A DNA stretch of 64,000 nucleotides, taken from contig NC_087262.1 of the NCBI RefSeq assembly GCF_037042905.1, positions 23,638,001 to 23,702,000 of the forward strand, read 5' to 3'. The notes beneath the pieces were generated by a model, which saw only the letters and a list, made by a program, of their open reading frames with translations, did not search any database and was not told the DNA's origin. Numbering within the stretch: position 1 is the stretch's first letter; each line of letters begins with the position of its first letter. Source of the stretch: Lytechinus pictus. Lineage: Eukaryota > Echinodermata > Echinoidea > Temnopleuroida > Toxopneustidae. This document shows, piece by piece, positions 1 through 12,448 of the stretch. A program made the position numbers and the translations under genes.

Positions 1-2035
1 CAATATCTACATGTATATGTAAGAAATAATGTTGGTGTCTAAATTGTGGTAGGAAAGGTCAAATAATACATTCGAACAAGTAACAATGATGGTTACTATT
101 CCATTTTGTCAAAAAATCCATGATGGATTCTAAAATTTCATCAGAATGGGTGCTGTTACCAACTCATGCAACAATATGATAACATATCCCCATATTTAAG
201 TGTAGGCACCAATATTATTTCTCACAAGTGGATATTGTATGAACTAATATGTCCATTTTTAAGTAACAGCAGTCACTATAGAACCCATTTTTTAAAGCCA
301 ACTTGGATTTCAAGGCAAAATGGATAACTGCATATCATGGTAACCAGTCCCAAAGTATTCTTTGACCCTTGAAACCCTAGTGTAGAACAAAAATGATATC
401 CCCAAGGTGTATTTGTAATGTTCTATATCCACTTTTAAGTAACAACAGTCATTTAAGACCTCCATTTTTAAAGCCATCTTCGATTTTTGGACATACCTGT
501 CACATGAATGTCCTTTCAACTTAACCCAATGTATTACTTAACCCTTTAAACTCTAGTGTAGACAGCAAAATCATACCTCCAAGGTGTATTTATAATAAAC
601 TATGCATACTTTTAAGTAGCCATAGTCAATTTACATCCCATTTCTTTGAAGTAATCTTGGATTTTTTAACATACAGACAATTGACTCGTCTTGTAACTTA
701 CCCTTGTGTATTACTTGACCCTTTAAAACCATGCTTTTAACACCAAATTCATATTCCCCAGACAGATATTAAACAAACTATGTCCTTTTATAAGTAACAT
801 CAGACATTTTTTTACTCCATTTTTGGAAGCCATCTTGTAATTTTGGACATACTAGACCACTGACTGCCATTGTCTGGTCCTAATATATAATTTGACCCTT
901 GAAACCATAGTTTAGAAATCATATCTCACAGGCGGATTTAAAATGAGCTATGCCACTTTTAAGTATCAACAGCCATTTTAGAATCAAGTTTTGGCAGCCA
1001 TATTGGATTTTTGGTCATACCAGACCACTGACTGGCCTCAAAACCTGTCCTAATGTATTATTTTGGCCCTTAAACCAGTGGTTTAGACACCAAAATCGCA
1101 TTTCCCATGCCGATATGAAATAAGCTATGTCCGCTTTAAGTATCAGCAGCATATTTTTAAGACCAATTTTTGGACGCCATCTTCGATTTTTGGACATACC
1201 AGACCATTGACTGTCCTTGTAACTTATCCTTATATATTACTTGACCCTTGAAACCAGTGGTTTAGACATCAAAATCACATATCCCAGGCCAAAATGAAAT
1301 GAGCTTTGTACGCTTTAGTATTAGCAGCCATTTCAGAATCAATTTTTAGAATCCATCGAGGATTTTTGCACATACCAGACCACTGACCTTCCTTGTAACT
1401 TGTCCCAATGTATTATTTGACCCATTTAACCATGGTATAGACACAAAAATCATATTTCTGGACATTGAGCAAACTATGTCGGGTTTTCTTAAGTAGCAAC
1501 AGCAATTTTCGACTCCATTTTTGGAAACCATCTTGGATTTTTGAACATACTGGACCACTGACTGTCATTGTAACTTGTCCCAATGCCTTATTTGACCATT
1601 GAAATCATGGTCTAGACACCAAAATCATTATGTCCCAGGCGGATATGAAATGAACTATGTCCATTTTAATTATCAACAGCCATTTTAAACTCCATTTTTG
1701 GAAGCCATCTTGGATTTTTGGACACACCAGACCACTGGCTGTCCTCGTAACTTGTTTCAATGTACTATTTCACCCTTAAAACCATTGAATAAAAAACAAA
1801 TTTAGATGAATTGTGGATTTTCAGCCCACAGCAGCCATTTTGGGCGCCATCTTGGATTTGCCTGGTACACTGGGGGGCTTATAATGCATTCTAGCCTAAA
1901 TCAATTTTTGTACCCCCAGACCATGGAATATGAACAGAAATAGTATTATAAGGTGGATAATGTGTTAGTTGTATCGATTTTCAGTGAATGGCGGCCATCT
2001 TGGACGCCATCTTGAAAATAACCACTTTCCCGGAT
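1..2035. repeat. ~177-bp satellite-like tandem array
   Basis: At least ten diverged monomers recur every 173-179 bp. The anchor is GCCATCTTGGATTTTTGGACAT near 470, 649, 828, 1000, 1173, 1350, 1525 and 1702, followed by ACCAGACCACTGACTG and TTGACCCTTGAAACC. The array runs off the left edge. The last units (after 1800) are degenerate and end in GGCGGCCATCTTGG. No coding potential is apparent; short open frames do not persist between monomers. Confidence 0.9.
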
Positions 2036-3163
2036 GCGGATTTTGGTAGATTTTTAGTATGTTATTCCTGAGGTCAAATAGTACAAAATACCGTTGAAAA
2101 TCATTTGTTGCAATTTGTTCCGGGTAAGGCTATTTTTGGTCGTATATTGACCCGTCTACATAGCAGAGCGAGACAATAATTGGCGCCTATTTTTGACGAT
2201 GGGGACGGCGTCAACACTGAAATCTTAACCAAAGTTAAGTTTTTGAAATGTCATAGTTCATGAAACTTGGAAACAAGGGTAATAAAGTATAGCGGAATAT
2301 CCTGACTACGTTTGTTTAAGGTAACATGACCAAGGTCAAAGGTAATTTAGGGTCATTGCAGGCGTGGCCGCCTGGGTCAATGAACTTAGAAAATGTTGGG
2401 AGAATCAACATCGAAATCTTACCAAAATTAAAAACTAGAATAAGATATTCCAAAGCGTGTGTAAGATTAAAGCTAATCTCCCACATTAGATGTATTCAAT
2501 TTAAAAAATATAATATAAAAAATGTACGTCGTATTATATAAACTAGCAGATACACCCGTGTATGTGACAAGTTTGATGGTATAAGTAACATTGAGATGTT
2601 TTCTATCATGTAGTGTATATAATTATAAAGTGTTTTGAATTGGAAACATGCGCTAAATTTAAATATTTATTTTTATATCAATATATGAATTGAGTAATTT
2701 GAATTTATTTGGCGTTATTGTGTTTATGTAAATCATTAACCATAATCTTGAAATACAATGGATATTTAGCTTGTATGTAGATTTAGTTGTATGTGAAATA
2801 ATATGTAGAGTTTATGGAGTTTTGAAACTTTTGGAAACCTACTTAAAGTAGATCTAATTTAGTTGATTTGGGGTTATGGGGGCCTAACTTAAAATTAAAA
2901 TTACCTGCCGTTGATACGGCGTGCTTAGCATTTTTCTTTAGTGTTTTAGATCTACTTGACGCCCCCCCCCCCCCCCGTAGGGATAGTAATTTTTAGTTTG
3001 CTTGTGAAAGAAATATGCACCAGTCGGTGACTGGCCGTTTTCTTTGGGGACTTCTCATTTAACAGTATTTTACCTAGACCAATTGAGAGTTCCCTCATTA
3101 ACTGGTTCACATGCAAAGTACAAAATTAATGAAGTTAACTTTCTGCCGGTTCATCCGTTTCTA
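2036..3163. other. No gene seen
   Basis: This is AT-rich sequence without a convincing exon or complete transposon. A run of C at about 2964-2977 is a homopolymer that may be mis-sized in the assembly. Confidence 0.5.
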
Positions 3164-3323
3164 CAGGGGCCGCGGAACGGTTTTCAAAGTGGAGGGGGGG
3201 GGGCTGCTGACCATGCAAAAAATCACATTCATAAAATTATGGTAATTTTTACGTTTTTGCACACGGTTTTGACAAAAGTGGGGAGGGCCTGAAGCCCCCA
3301 AACCACCGCTTCCCCTGCCCCTG
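3164..3323. mobile_element. Short hAT-type MITE, copy 1
   Basis: The ends are CAGGGGCCGCGGAACGG and CCGCTTCCCCTGCCCCTG, inverted to each other. A second copy with the same ends and core (CCATGCAAAAAATCACA) is at 43293-43439. A flanking target duplication is not clean (TTCTA on both sides, offset). The CAGGGG terminus is typical of hAT-derived elements. Confidence 0.65.
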
Positions 3324-4566
3324 TTCTATCCATGGAATTACCCGACTAGCTGACTGAAAACTGATTTTTTTTTTTTCCATTTTTTCCCCCTTCCACAGGG
3401 TTCTTTATTTTCAAAAAAACATAATTACATTGTATAAACATTTACATTTTTCCGACAAACATTAAATAAACATGGTATATACATATTTCATAATACATAG
3501 ACATGTAGTAGTGATGATTTTGCAGTGTACAAAGAAAACGTCGAATCCAATATCGTTTGGAAAATGACCCCAAAAGCCGTTATAGAAATAGCTTACTTTA
3601 ATCTGTGAAATCAGTAAGTCCAAAATGTTTTTATGCATGTTTTTATTATGTATGTAATGGTAATGGTAATTATACATCAATAGAAATGTTTTGACCTTGT
3701 GGGCAAATAACGGCTCTTTTTTTGGGGGGGGGGGTTGATATTCGGTTGGCAAGCAAAATCCACAGAGTGACACACGAAATGTTGACGTGCGCACAAAATT
3801 TGCCAGTCTTTCTTTCTGGTAAATGTCAAATATCATAGAGTCTATGTCAACTATTGTATGAGAAGGTCCCAAAGCAGGGTAGGAAATACACTGGAATTCA
3901 GCTCTAAGGCCGATTTTTTAGCTCCCCATATGAACTAAATAAATAGATCTAGCCCCAAATAACAAAATAGCCGTCAGTCAATTATCCTCATAGCCTAGGG
4001 TTCAATGTATAACATACAGACATCACTAAGGTCGAAATACATTCATGACTATGGTGGTCAACTGGTCATGAGCTTTAAGCCATAATTCAAAGGAAACAAA
4101 TATTCAATTTGGCATAACTGAACATTTTTTGCCGTGAAATGTTTCTTTTCCAACGATTCATCGAATAGGTAGGGAATCAAGTATGTTTCATGCAACTTTT
4201 TCTCGACCGTGCGTCATTCATATTTTACGAAGAGGGTCTCATAATTATGAAAAAAGAAGAAATTGATGTTTCAGTTATGAACTTTGATTGAATAGATAGC
4301 AGTAAAAGCCAGAAAAATTGTAAAATTCACGTGCAAACGAAAATTTGGTAACACCATTTCCATTGTTCTAACTCAGTCATGCATGTTTTATGACAATTGA
4401 TATGGTCTTTAAATGACAGAAAGAAATCATATATTTCGATTTATACATTACATGAAGAAAAATTATTATTATGGCAGCAAAAACTTTCACCGAATTACGG
4501 TTTAGTTTTTTCTGGAGATTCACTATATTCTAACTTCTCAATGAGACATCAAATTATCAATCGATG
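3324..4566. other. No gene seen
   Basis: This is unique-looking AT-rich DNA. A 136-codon minus-strand frame (3462-3872) matches no family I recognise, contains a run of prolines from a G-tract, and has no supporting splice context. Confidence 0.5.
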
Positions 4567-5223
4567 CAGTGGCGTACCGTGGGTCACGGCAATGGGGGGC
4601 ACCAGCAAAAATTTTGAGTCACTTAGTAAGCGCGCGAAGCGCGCCCAGTTGCCTAGTATACTGACCTAATAGAGACATTTTAAGGACAGTGCCATTAAAC
4701 GGATATGTCTCCCACTGGTCAAATAATGCGAGCGCGAGCTTAAAATTGTTGATACTCAGACCTAAAAGGGGACATTATAATCAATCTTTTGTAATTATGA
4801 TGCGTACCTGTCTCGCTAAATAATGCGAGCGCGAAGCGCGAGTTGAAATTTTTGTAAATATTGACCCCCAAACAGGAAGATTTTAAGGGCTATATTTTAG
4901 GAATTCATTGATAGTATACACATCTCACCACAGTCATCTAATGCGAGTGACAATAAGTAAGCGCTTGCTGATTTTGTTAGAATTACATCTAAACATGCAC
5001 ATAAAGCAGTTGTTATCATGATTAACATATACCCATCTCACTAATCAAATCTTGCGAGCGCGAAGCGCGAGCTGAAAATTTAGGAAATTCAGACCTGAAG
5101 AGGGGCATTTTAAGGCTTGTTTGTAGGAATTCACGAAGACCATACGTAGTTCACTAACCAAATGATGCGAGCTTGAAGCGCGAGCTGAAAAATTTTGATA
5201 TTCAGATTAGAAAAAGGGACATC
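4567..5223 (+). mobile_element. Truncated copy of the hAT-like element found at 10533
   Basis: It starts CAGTGGCGTACCGTGGGTCA, as the complete copy does, and follows it through several ~130-150-bp internal units. Those units carry TGCGAGCGCGAAGCGCGAGC and the AATTCACGAAGACCATAC stretch. Homology stops near 5223; the 3' inverted end is missing. Confidence 0.8.
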
Positions 5224-5787
5224 TTCCTAGAAGAAAATAAATGAATGATAATTAGTGAATTCAATACCGGTAAATTAAAAATCAATTTTAATTACAATTA
5301 AAAGAAAATTTTCATTGAAAGTTATACTGAGAAGTCATGTCAACTTTTGTATATGTCTGCAGACACTTGACCATGAATTGTACCATGTTATGAATACCAT
5401 GCTTGCTTCTTGGAGTAAATTTCAGTCCAGTGATGCATTAGGCTAGGACAATAACTTATCTCAAATTTTGACCTGTCTAATGCCTGCGGCCGACTAGATC
5501 TAATGGTTAACTTATAGGGATCACAGCCTGTATAGGTGATTGTTCCTGCATGGTTCGTTTTATGCTGGGGGAACTGTTCTTTGGAAAAAAATCATTTTGT
5601 ATTACAGAAACGTCCTCACGAGACAACAAAACATTGTTATCAAGTTCATTGAAATGGCAAGCGTTTGATAATACTATACGTTGAACTCTTTTTTTTATAG
5701 AGACTTTCAAAACGAAGCCCCGTTCATGTCATGTCGACCCTTACCGTGAAAACGCATTTGTTAAGACTAGAAATGCAAGGAATGCAA
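5224..5787. other. No gene seen
   Basis: This spacer lies between two transposons. No exon or repeat boundary could be supported. Confidence 0.4.
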
Positions 5788-6254
5788 GTATCATGCCCCG
5801 GGGGGGAGGGCAGTCAAATGTATTGCTGTACACATGCGTGACCGAATTATTTCCAAACACCCCCCTAAACGATTTTTTTTCACTGTGTGCAAAATAACCC
5901 CCTAAACAAATTTTTCGCGGGCTTTATTTACACATTTTGGCCCCATAACAAGTTGTCGCCAGAATATGACCCCGGGGAAAAAGCTTGGGGAAAAAACATA
6001 CCCTAAACACGTTTGGCTAGTCTTAAAAAAAAAGCTTTGGAAAAAAATTACCCTAAATAGGTTTGACCCCGCGATTGACCATTGACCAGTCTTTCAAAAC
6101 CACCCCTTTTCTTGAAAATAGGTGTTTTTGATACCCGTGCACGCGCGGCCCTCGTCCAAAACTTTATAAAAAAAACCGCCCCTTTAAACGCTTTTTTTTT
6201 TTGGTCACGCAGGTGTACAGCAATATATTTTACCCCCCCCCCCCGGGTATCATG
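5788..6254. mobile_element. MITE with 8-bp target duplication GTATCATG
   Basis: GTATCATG occurs at 5788-5795 and 6247-6254. Inside it, the ends are inverted: a G/C run, then ATTGCTGTACACATGCGTGACC on the left and its complement GGTCACGCAGGTGTACAGCAAT on the right. The element is 451 bp with no coding sequence. An 8-bp duplication fits hAT-type insertion. Confidence 0.8.
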
Positions 6255-8493
6255 CAAGCATTCTTTGAAAATAGCAGAACTTGTTATTTTCTCCGAGTGA
6301 GGTATCCAAGTAGAGAGCAGATCTATGAAAGTTTCTAGACAAGTTATGTGACTTCCTTCTTGAAATTCAAATGTCGTCAGCCCGGTGACTGAATTGTTCA
6401 CACAGAGCCGAGCTGGATGTACGGGTTTGTGCGAGTTAATTTTTGGGGCTACTCGCGGTAACTCTTCATTCAATACGTGGTAACTCTCCGTTACTCGCAG
6501 CAACTCGGCACAGCTCTTAACAACTATCGGCAGCTCGACGCAACTCGAGTGATGTCGTAGTAAGCTCGTGCAATTTTTGAAAATTTTAAAATTCTGTCAT
6601 GCTGTCGGGAACTCTTGAAAGTCTCGATCAAACTCGAAACAACTCGAAGTACACTCGCTACTTCCCGCGATTCTAATACGACCAGCTGCTAGTTCTGCAC
6701 GAGCTTGCCGAGTCACTTGGGAGCTAACCACGAGTTTTGCACGAGGATAGCGAGTTATGAAGAGTGTGGATAATTCTGGTTTCTATCACCTCGTATGATG
6801 TATTTTGATATTAAAAATGGCCGCCAAACGCCCTAACAGTATTATGTAGTGCTAATGGGACAACAACTAAAAATCACAAGAGTTATCACTGAAATGCATA
6901 TTATTAAGTTAAACGAGTGGAATACTGACTAAAATCATAATTGTTAACAAAATAAATTGTTTAATATGCCATGTACGTGATAAAAGTTGTATTTTAAAAT
7001 TCAAATTGGCCGCCACAGGCTCTGTCTGTATTATGTACAATGCGAAAGGAGAAACTAATTTTCACAAGAGTAAGAACCATAAAATACGTGAATTGTGATC
7101 TACGACTAAAATATTTTCTGAAAACATGTTTTCTAGCGAAACATATCATTTATTTTATCATGCATGAGATAAATGCTGAATCGTGAAATTCAAAATGGCC
7201 ACCATTAGCCCTAACCGTATTATCTACGATGTAAATGGGAACTGATAATTTTGTTTTTAAAAATGGATTTGCTTGACTATGAAATCCATATAATTATGTT
7301 CTATTAATAAAGTGTTGTTTGAAAACATGATTTTTTAAAATGAAATATAGCATTTCGTCTGTCATGTATGTGATAAATAATGTATTTTGACATTCAAAAT
7401 AGCTGCTACAAGCCCTAACTGAATTATGTAACATGCTGTAGGAAAACTAATTTTCACAAGAATGAGAACCATAAAATGCATGTTACTGTGATGTATAAGT
7501 AAAATATTGTATTAAACATGCATGATTTATAACTAAATACATCGCATATTGTCATGAAGATAATAAATGCTGTACTTTGAATTTCAAAATGGATGCCTTA
7601 TAGGCCCTAAAAATATTATGTACATTGTAATTGGGACAGATAATTGTGACAGAATTTGACTTTGTTGCTTGACTATAAATATTGCATAAAAGTAAGAAGA
7701 AAGAGTGAAATATTGTCTCAAACCAAGGTTTCTATAACAGAATATAATTCATCATATCTTGTGTCATTAAGGTGATGAATGCTGCATTTTGAAAGTGAAA
7801 ATGGCCGCCAACCCAAATCATAAAAGAGAATGGTTTCAGAGATTGGTTCCAGCATGCAGATAGATTATTAGAGATCGAGTTAGAGCTCCAGTGAAGTTAC
7901 ATGACATCAGTTTGCAGTGTTAATTTTTATCAGTATATAGTCACCAGTAGACTTACTCACTTATTCATCATCATCAACTTATTTATAATCTTCAATAAAT
8001 GTATGAACGGTATATCCTGCATTGCATTGTCTTCATTTCAGACTGGTTGAAAGCAGAAGTGCTGACAGCAATAGATCCCAACGACAACATAATAGGCCCT
8101 TATCATATACAATTTGAATGGGGGCAGATAATTTTCACAAAAGGGCATAGGGCGGCCGTTTTGAATTTTGAAATATAGCATCTATCACCTATATGATATA
8201 TTTCATTCATGTCATTAGAAATTATGTTTTCAGACAATATTTCACTGATACGACACCATTTACTCAAGCAAAGCCAAATTCTATTACGATTACTTGTCCC
8301 CATTCAATACCGTTAGGACCTGTAGCGGCCATTTTGACCTTCAAAATACAGTATTTATCACCAACCTGGCAGAAGAACTGATATATCTTGTTAGAAATTA
8401 TGTTTTCAGACAATATTTTACTCATAGATCACAATTACGTGCATCTATGGTGCTCACTCCTATGAAAATTGGTTTCCCAGTTTGCATTGTAAA

Positions 8494-9195
8494 TTGGGCC
8501 GTATGCATAAAGACAAGCAATTGCTTATAAGCAAATGCTTTAAGCAAAAGCAAGAGCTGGTCAAGCAAAAGGGCAAGTTAAAGCAATTGCTTAAATTCGT
8601 ATGCACAAGCTTTTGCTTGTGCTGAAACCTTTTGCTTGCACTGCCTAAGCAATTGCTTATGTGTTGGACAAAGGATCGTTACGGTTGTGCGAACATCGCA
8701 CAGTAGGACAACGACGCTTCGTTCCCGACCTGGCAGAAGTATTTTTTATTACGCAAATAGGGGGAAAACAGCGCAGAGCATCAGGGGGGGGGGTTTCTGT
8801 GTAGATCGATGGACAAAAATTGCTGTAAAAAGTCTAAAATGACAGGAATTTGATTAGATATGAAATCACAACATAACCTCTGGAATATGGAGCTTGAAAC
8901 GGTATGAAAATGTAATCCTTAAACGAGAATGCCATGAGTAAGCAAGAGCTCAAGCTGGTCCGGAGGTGCTTGAAAAAACGCAAGCAATTGCTTATCAAGA
9001 CAAGTAAAAGGTTTGTTTTATGCATACGGTTTTAAGCAATTGCTTGTTCGGTAAGCATTTGCTTACGAGTAGTAAGCAATTGTTTGTGCTTGTAAGCAAA
9101 AGCTTTTGCTTATAAGCAATTGCTTGTTTGTGTGCATACCGATTCAAGCAAAAGGCTAGCACAAGCAATTGCTTGTTTTTATGCATACGGCCCAA
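8494..9195. mobile_element. Inverted-repeat element rich in AAGCAATTGCTT palindromes
   Basis: It is bounded by TTGGGCCGTATGCATAAA and its complement, and sits at the centre of the foldback region. The 12-bp palindrome AAGCAATTGCTT occurs seven times exactly, at 8515, 8581, 8647, 8982, 9034, 9114 and 9163. Variants such as AAGCAAAAGCTTTTGCTT (9094) also occur. No open frame of note. Confidence 0.75.
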
Positions 9196-9785
9196 TGTCT
9201 ATGGCGGCCATTTTGAACGTAAAAAAAGAAGTCTTTTGACAAAAACATGAATCCTGAATGATATTTTTCGTTAAATTATGTTTTTTATCTAGACAGTATC
9301 CCATTTATTTATCACAAATACATGCATTTTAGTGCTCAATTTTGTAATTTATTTGGTCCTCTTTCACATTATACACAATACAGTTAGGGCCTTTGGTGGT
9401 CATTTTTAATATCAGAATACAACATTTATCACAATGCATGGCATATTAAATAATATATTTCGTTAACAACGTTTATCACAACAACATCAATTTTACTGCA
9501 CACTCTTGTAATTTAAAACTGGTTTGGTCCCCATTTCCAATACTGTTAGGGCCATGCAATGGCGGCTATTTTGGATATCAAAATACAGCATTTATCCCGT
9601 TCATATATCACAATTACTTGCAGTAATAGTGCTAATTTTTGTGAAAATTGATTTTCGCCATTCATATTGTACAGAGTATACAGGGGCCTATGGCAGCCAT
9701 TTTGAATATCAAGAAATAATTTTTTTTTGGGTCAAAAATCATTTTTTCAGAGAGTATTTCATTCCTTCCACACAATAATTACATG

Positions 9786-10000
9786 GATTTTCTAGCCAAT
9801 GTGCAATTACATGGATTTTCTTTTTCTTTGTAATTTTCTTTGTAATTTTCTTTGTAATTTTTCTTTTTAATTTTTAATTTTTAATTTCTTTTTAATTTCT
9901 TTTTAATTGTTGATTTTCTTTTAAATTTCTTTGTAATTTTTCTTTGTAATTTTCTTTATCTTTGTAATTTTCTTTGTAATTCTCACAATTACATGGATTT
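9786..10000. repeat. CTTTGTAATTTT low-complexity tract
   Basis: This is a degenerate simple repeat of TTTCTTTGTAATTT and TTTTTAATTTC units. Confidence 0.85.
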
Positions 10001-10524
10001 TCTAGCCAATCTTATGATTTTCATAGGTAATTGGCATATTGGCGACCATATTGGATTTTGCCAATTTGAGGAAAATGCGGCTAGGTACGTTGCACGAATG
10101 GCATCGTTTTGTTTCGTAATCAGTCAGCACCCTCGAAATGACAAAAAAAAACATTAAAAAAATATTGCTAATGAAAAAAAAAGGTCATGCCTTTTATATA
10201 GCCAGGACTAGAAGGTCCATCTGGTCATCAATCTTGGAAAACGTAGAATGCACGAAAACTCCCACCTATCAAGGGCTGAATTACTCTCAGTAAAATCTGC
10301 CAAACTCGAGAAACTCTTCGTGACTTGTACTGTGCTCTGTTAAATATTTAAAAAAAAATCCTGAAAATGTACCACCCCCCCCCCCCCCCGATTTAATTCC
10401 GCGAGTTTGAACTCGCGGAAGCTCGCCGTAGTAGGTCCATGGTATACACCTAACTCGGCTCTGTGTGAATATATATCGTTCAATCAATATACATCATTAT
10501 AATATTATATCGTTCCTTACCAGA

Positions 10525-11869
10525 TGAAAGAACAGTGGCGTACCGTGGGTCATGGCATTGGGGGGGCACCAGCAAAAATGTTGAGTCACTTAGTGAGCGC
10601 GCAAAGCGCGCTCATTTGCCAGGTATACTGACCTAATAAAGACATTTTAAGGACGGTGCCATTAAACGGATATGTATCTCACTTATCAAATAATGAAAAT
10701 TTTTGATATTCAGACCTAAGAAAGGATATAAGCAAAGTTTTGTAATCATGATACGTACCTCTCTCACAAAACAAACAATGCGAGCGCGAAGCGCGAGCTG
10801 AATTTTTTTGTATATATTAACCCGAAAAAGGGACATTTTAAGGACTGTTTTAGGGAATTCATAAAGAGCATACATATCAAACCATAGTCATCTAATGCGA
10901 GCGCCATGCAAGCGCTTGCTGATTTTGTTAGATTTACACATAACCCATGAAACACCTTTTGTAGTCATTGTAATCATGTACATGATACATATCTGACTAC
11001 TCAAATATTGCGAGCGCGAAGCGCGAGCTGAAAATTTTTGAAATTCAGACCTGAAGAGGGGCATTCTAAGGCTTGTTTGTAGCAATTCACGAAGACCATA
11101 CATATTTCACTAACCAAATTATGCGAGCGTGAAGCGCGAGCTGAAATTTTTTTTTTATATGAAGAGCAGACATCTCGCCAGTCCAGTAATGCGAACGCAA
11201 ACACGGACAGGAAATTTTTTATATTCAGACTTTAAAAGGGGGCAATCATGAAATAATCATTAAAAAAAGCATATGTTACTACATAAAACAATAAATACTC
11301 GAAGTGCAAGAAATTATATTATGGTGTATATATATTGACTTGAAAACGGGATGTTTTAGTACAACAGGATTATGTATATAAATTTATATATCTCATTACT
11401 AAGACAATGCAAGCACCAGAAATGATGAACACATTAGCCCTCCGTACGCCCTAAGCCAATTATGTTTAATAAATTTATGAAAAAAATATTTATGTAATAT
11501 GATGTGATATAATATAATATAATGTAATAAAACATAACATAATATAATATAATATAATATAATATAATATAATATAATATAATATAATATAATATAATAT
11601 AATATAATATAATATAATATAATATAATATAATATAATATAATATAATATAATACAATATAATATAATATAATATAATATAATATAATATAATATAATAT
11701 AATACAATTATTTCTTCTACCCCACTACGTTTCTCTTTCTTTCTCCTTCCTTTTCTCCTTTTCCCCCGTTTTTTTTTTTTTTTTTTTTTTTTTTTTGGCC
11801 AGCCGATTGGGGGGGGGGGGCACGTGCCCCCCCCATGCCCCCCCCCGTAGTTACGCCACTGTGAAAGAA
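10525..11869. mobile_element. Complete non-autonomous hAT-like transposon
   Basis: Perfect 8-bp target duplication TGAAAGAA occurs at 10525-10532 and 11862-11869. The ends are CAGTGGCGTAC and GTTACGCCACTG. The 1329-bp body has no transposase. It holds repeated units carrying GCGAGCGCGAAGCGCGAGCTG, a (TATAA)n stretch at about 11500-11705, and T and G/C homopolymers near the right end. CAG-starting ends plus an 8-bp duplication are typical of the hAT superfamily. Confidence 0.9.
11500..11705. repeat. (TATAA)n microsatellite
   Basis: About 40 units of a pentanucleotide, nearly perfect, lie inside the hAT-like element. Length is likely polymorphic. Confidence 0.95.
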
Positions 11870-12282
11870 GATACTATATATAAAGCTGTACAATCCCGGG
11901 TGTATAATGCACGGCGCATCGAACGCTTTTGATTATTATGTAAAATCGTATTTATGATCCCCGGGTTATGATCATGATATGCAATATCGGTCGAAGGTCG
12001 AAGCGCGAGCTAGGTATCAAGCAATGCGAATTCTCCTTCCTTTCTCTCTCCCTTTTCTATCCCCAGGTTATATCCTCCTTCCTCCTCTTTGTACGTCTCT
12101 CTCTCTCCCTTCCTCTCTCCCTTTATTTGCGCCACCAAAAATAGAAACGCTCTAGGAGTCTAGGCTAGCGCAACTGTTAATGATACCGGTCCGGCTTGGC
12201 AATGGAGGCATCAGAAAAAAAGTAATATTTAAAAAAATAAAAAAATAAAAAGTTGCGGGACACTGCACTATTTCACACTCAC
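11870..12282. other. Repeat debris next to the orphan exon
   Basis: This stretch contains a pyrimidine-rich tract (12020-12130) and AT-rich sequence. It would be the start of the first intron of the transporter-like gene. Confidence 0.4.
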
Positions 12283-12448
12283 ATGTAGCTGTAGACGTGG
12301 TCTGAAATTCTTCTTGGAGAGCTAGAAAGGTGATGTTGAAGCTGTAGTATATCCCAAAGCAAACGAAATGAATGCAAAAGCCAGCAAAGGTTACCACCCA
12401 TCCCCATCGCTCTGAGAGATAGGCACGGCATCTCCGAAAGACATCCAT
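12283..12448 (-). CDS. Orphan first coding exon of a monocarboxylate-transporter-like (SLC16) gene
   Basis: Fifty-five codons start at an ATG in good context (ACCATGG). The peptide contains the first-helix pattern of SLC16/MCT proteins, ERWGWVVTFAGFCIHFVCFG followed by IYYSF and LQEEF. It ends STAT in phase 1 at T, then donor GTGAGT, so the next codon could be TGG, giving the usual T-x-W of this family at a typical intron position. Most members have DGGWGWVV; here SERWGWVV is present. No second exon was recognised at lower coordinates, which are repeat-filled; it may lie outside the window or be lost. The substrate cannot be inferred. Confidence 0.7.

Larger units (their letters stand above)
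6397..10469. mobile_element. Large foldback-type element with tandem-repeat arms
   Basis: The outer ends are inverted: TTCACACAGAGCCGAG at 6397-6412 and its complement at 10454-10469. The left arm (about 6800-7830) has direct units of ~185-205 bp anchored on AAAATGGCCGCC-GCCCTAAC-TATTATGTA. The right arm (about 8150-9720) carries the same anchor reversed (GGCGGCCATTTTGAA). Arms built of tandem repeats facing each other are the hallmark of Foldback (FB) elements. No transposase is seen. A clear target duplication was not found, so the outer limits are provisional. Confidence 0.6.

Noticed and set aside
3462..3872. 136-codon minus-strand frame as a gene
   Set aside because: No recognisable family, no conserved pattern, and part of it is a proline run from a homopolymer.
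11399..11707. 102-codon Ile/Tyr/Leu frame
   Set aside because: It is the translation of a (TATAA)n microsatellite.
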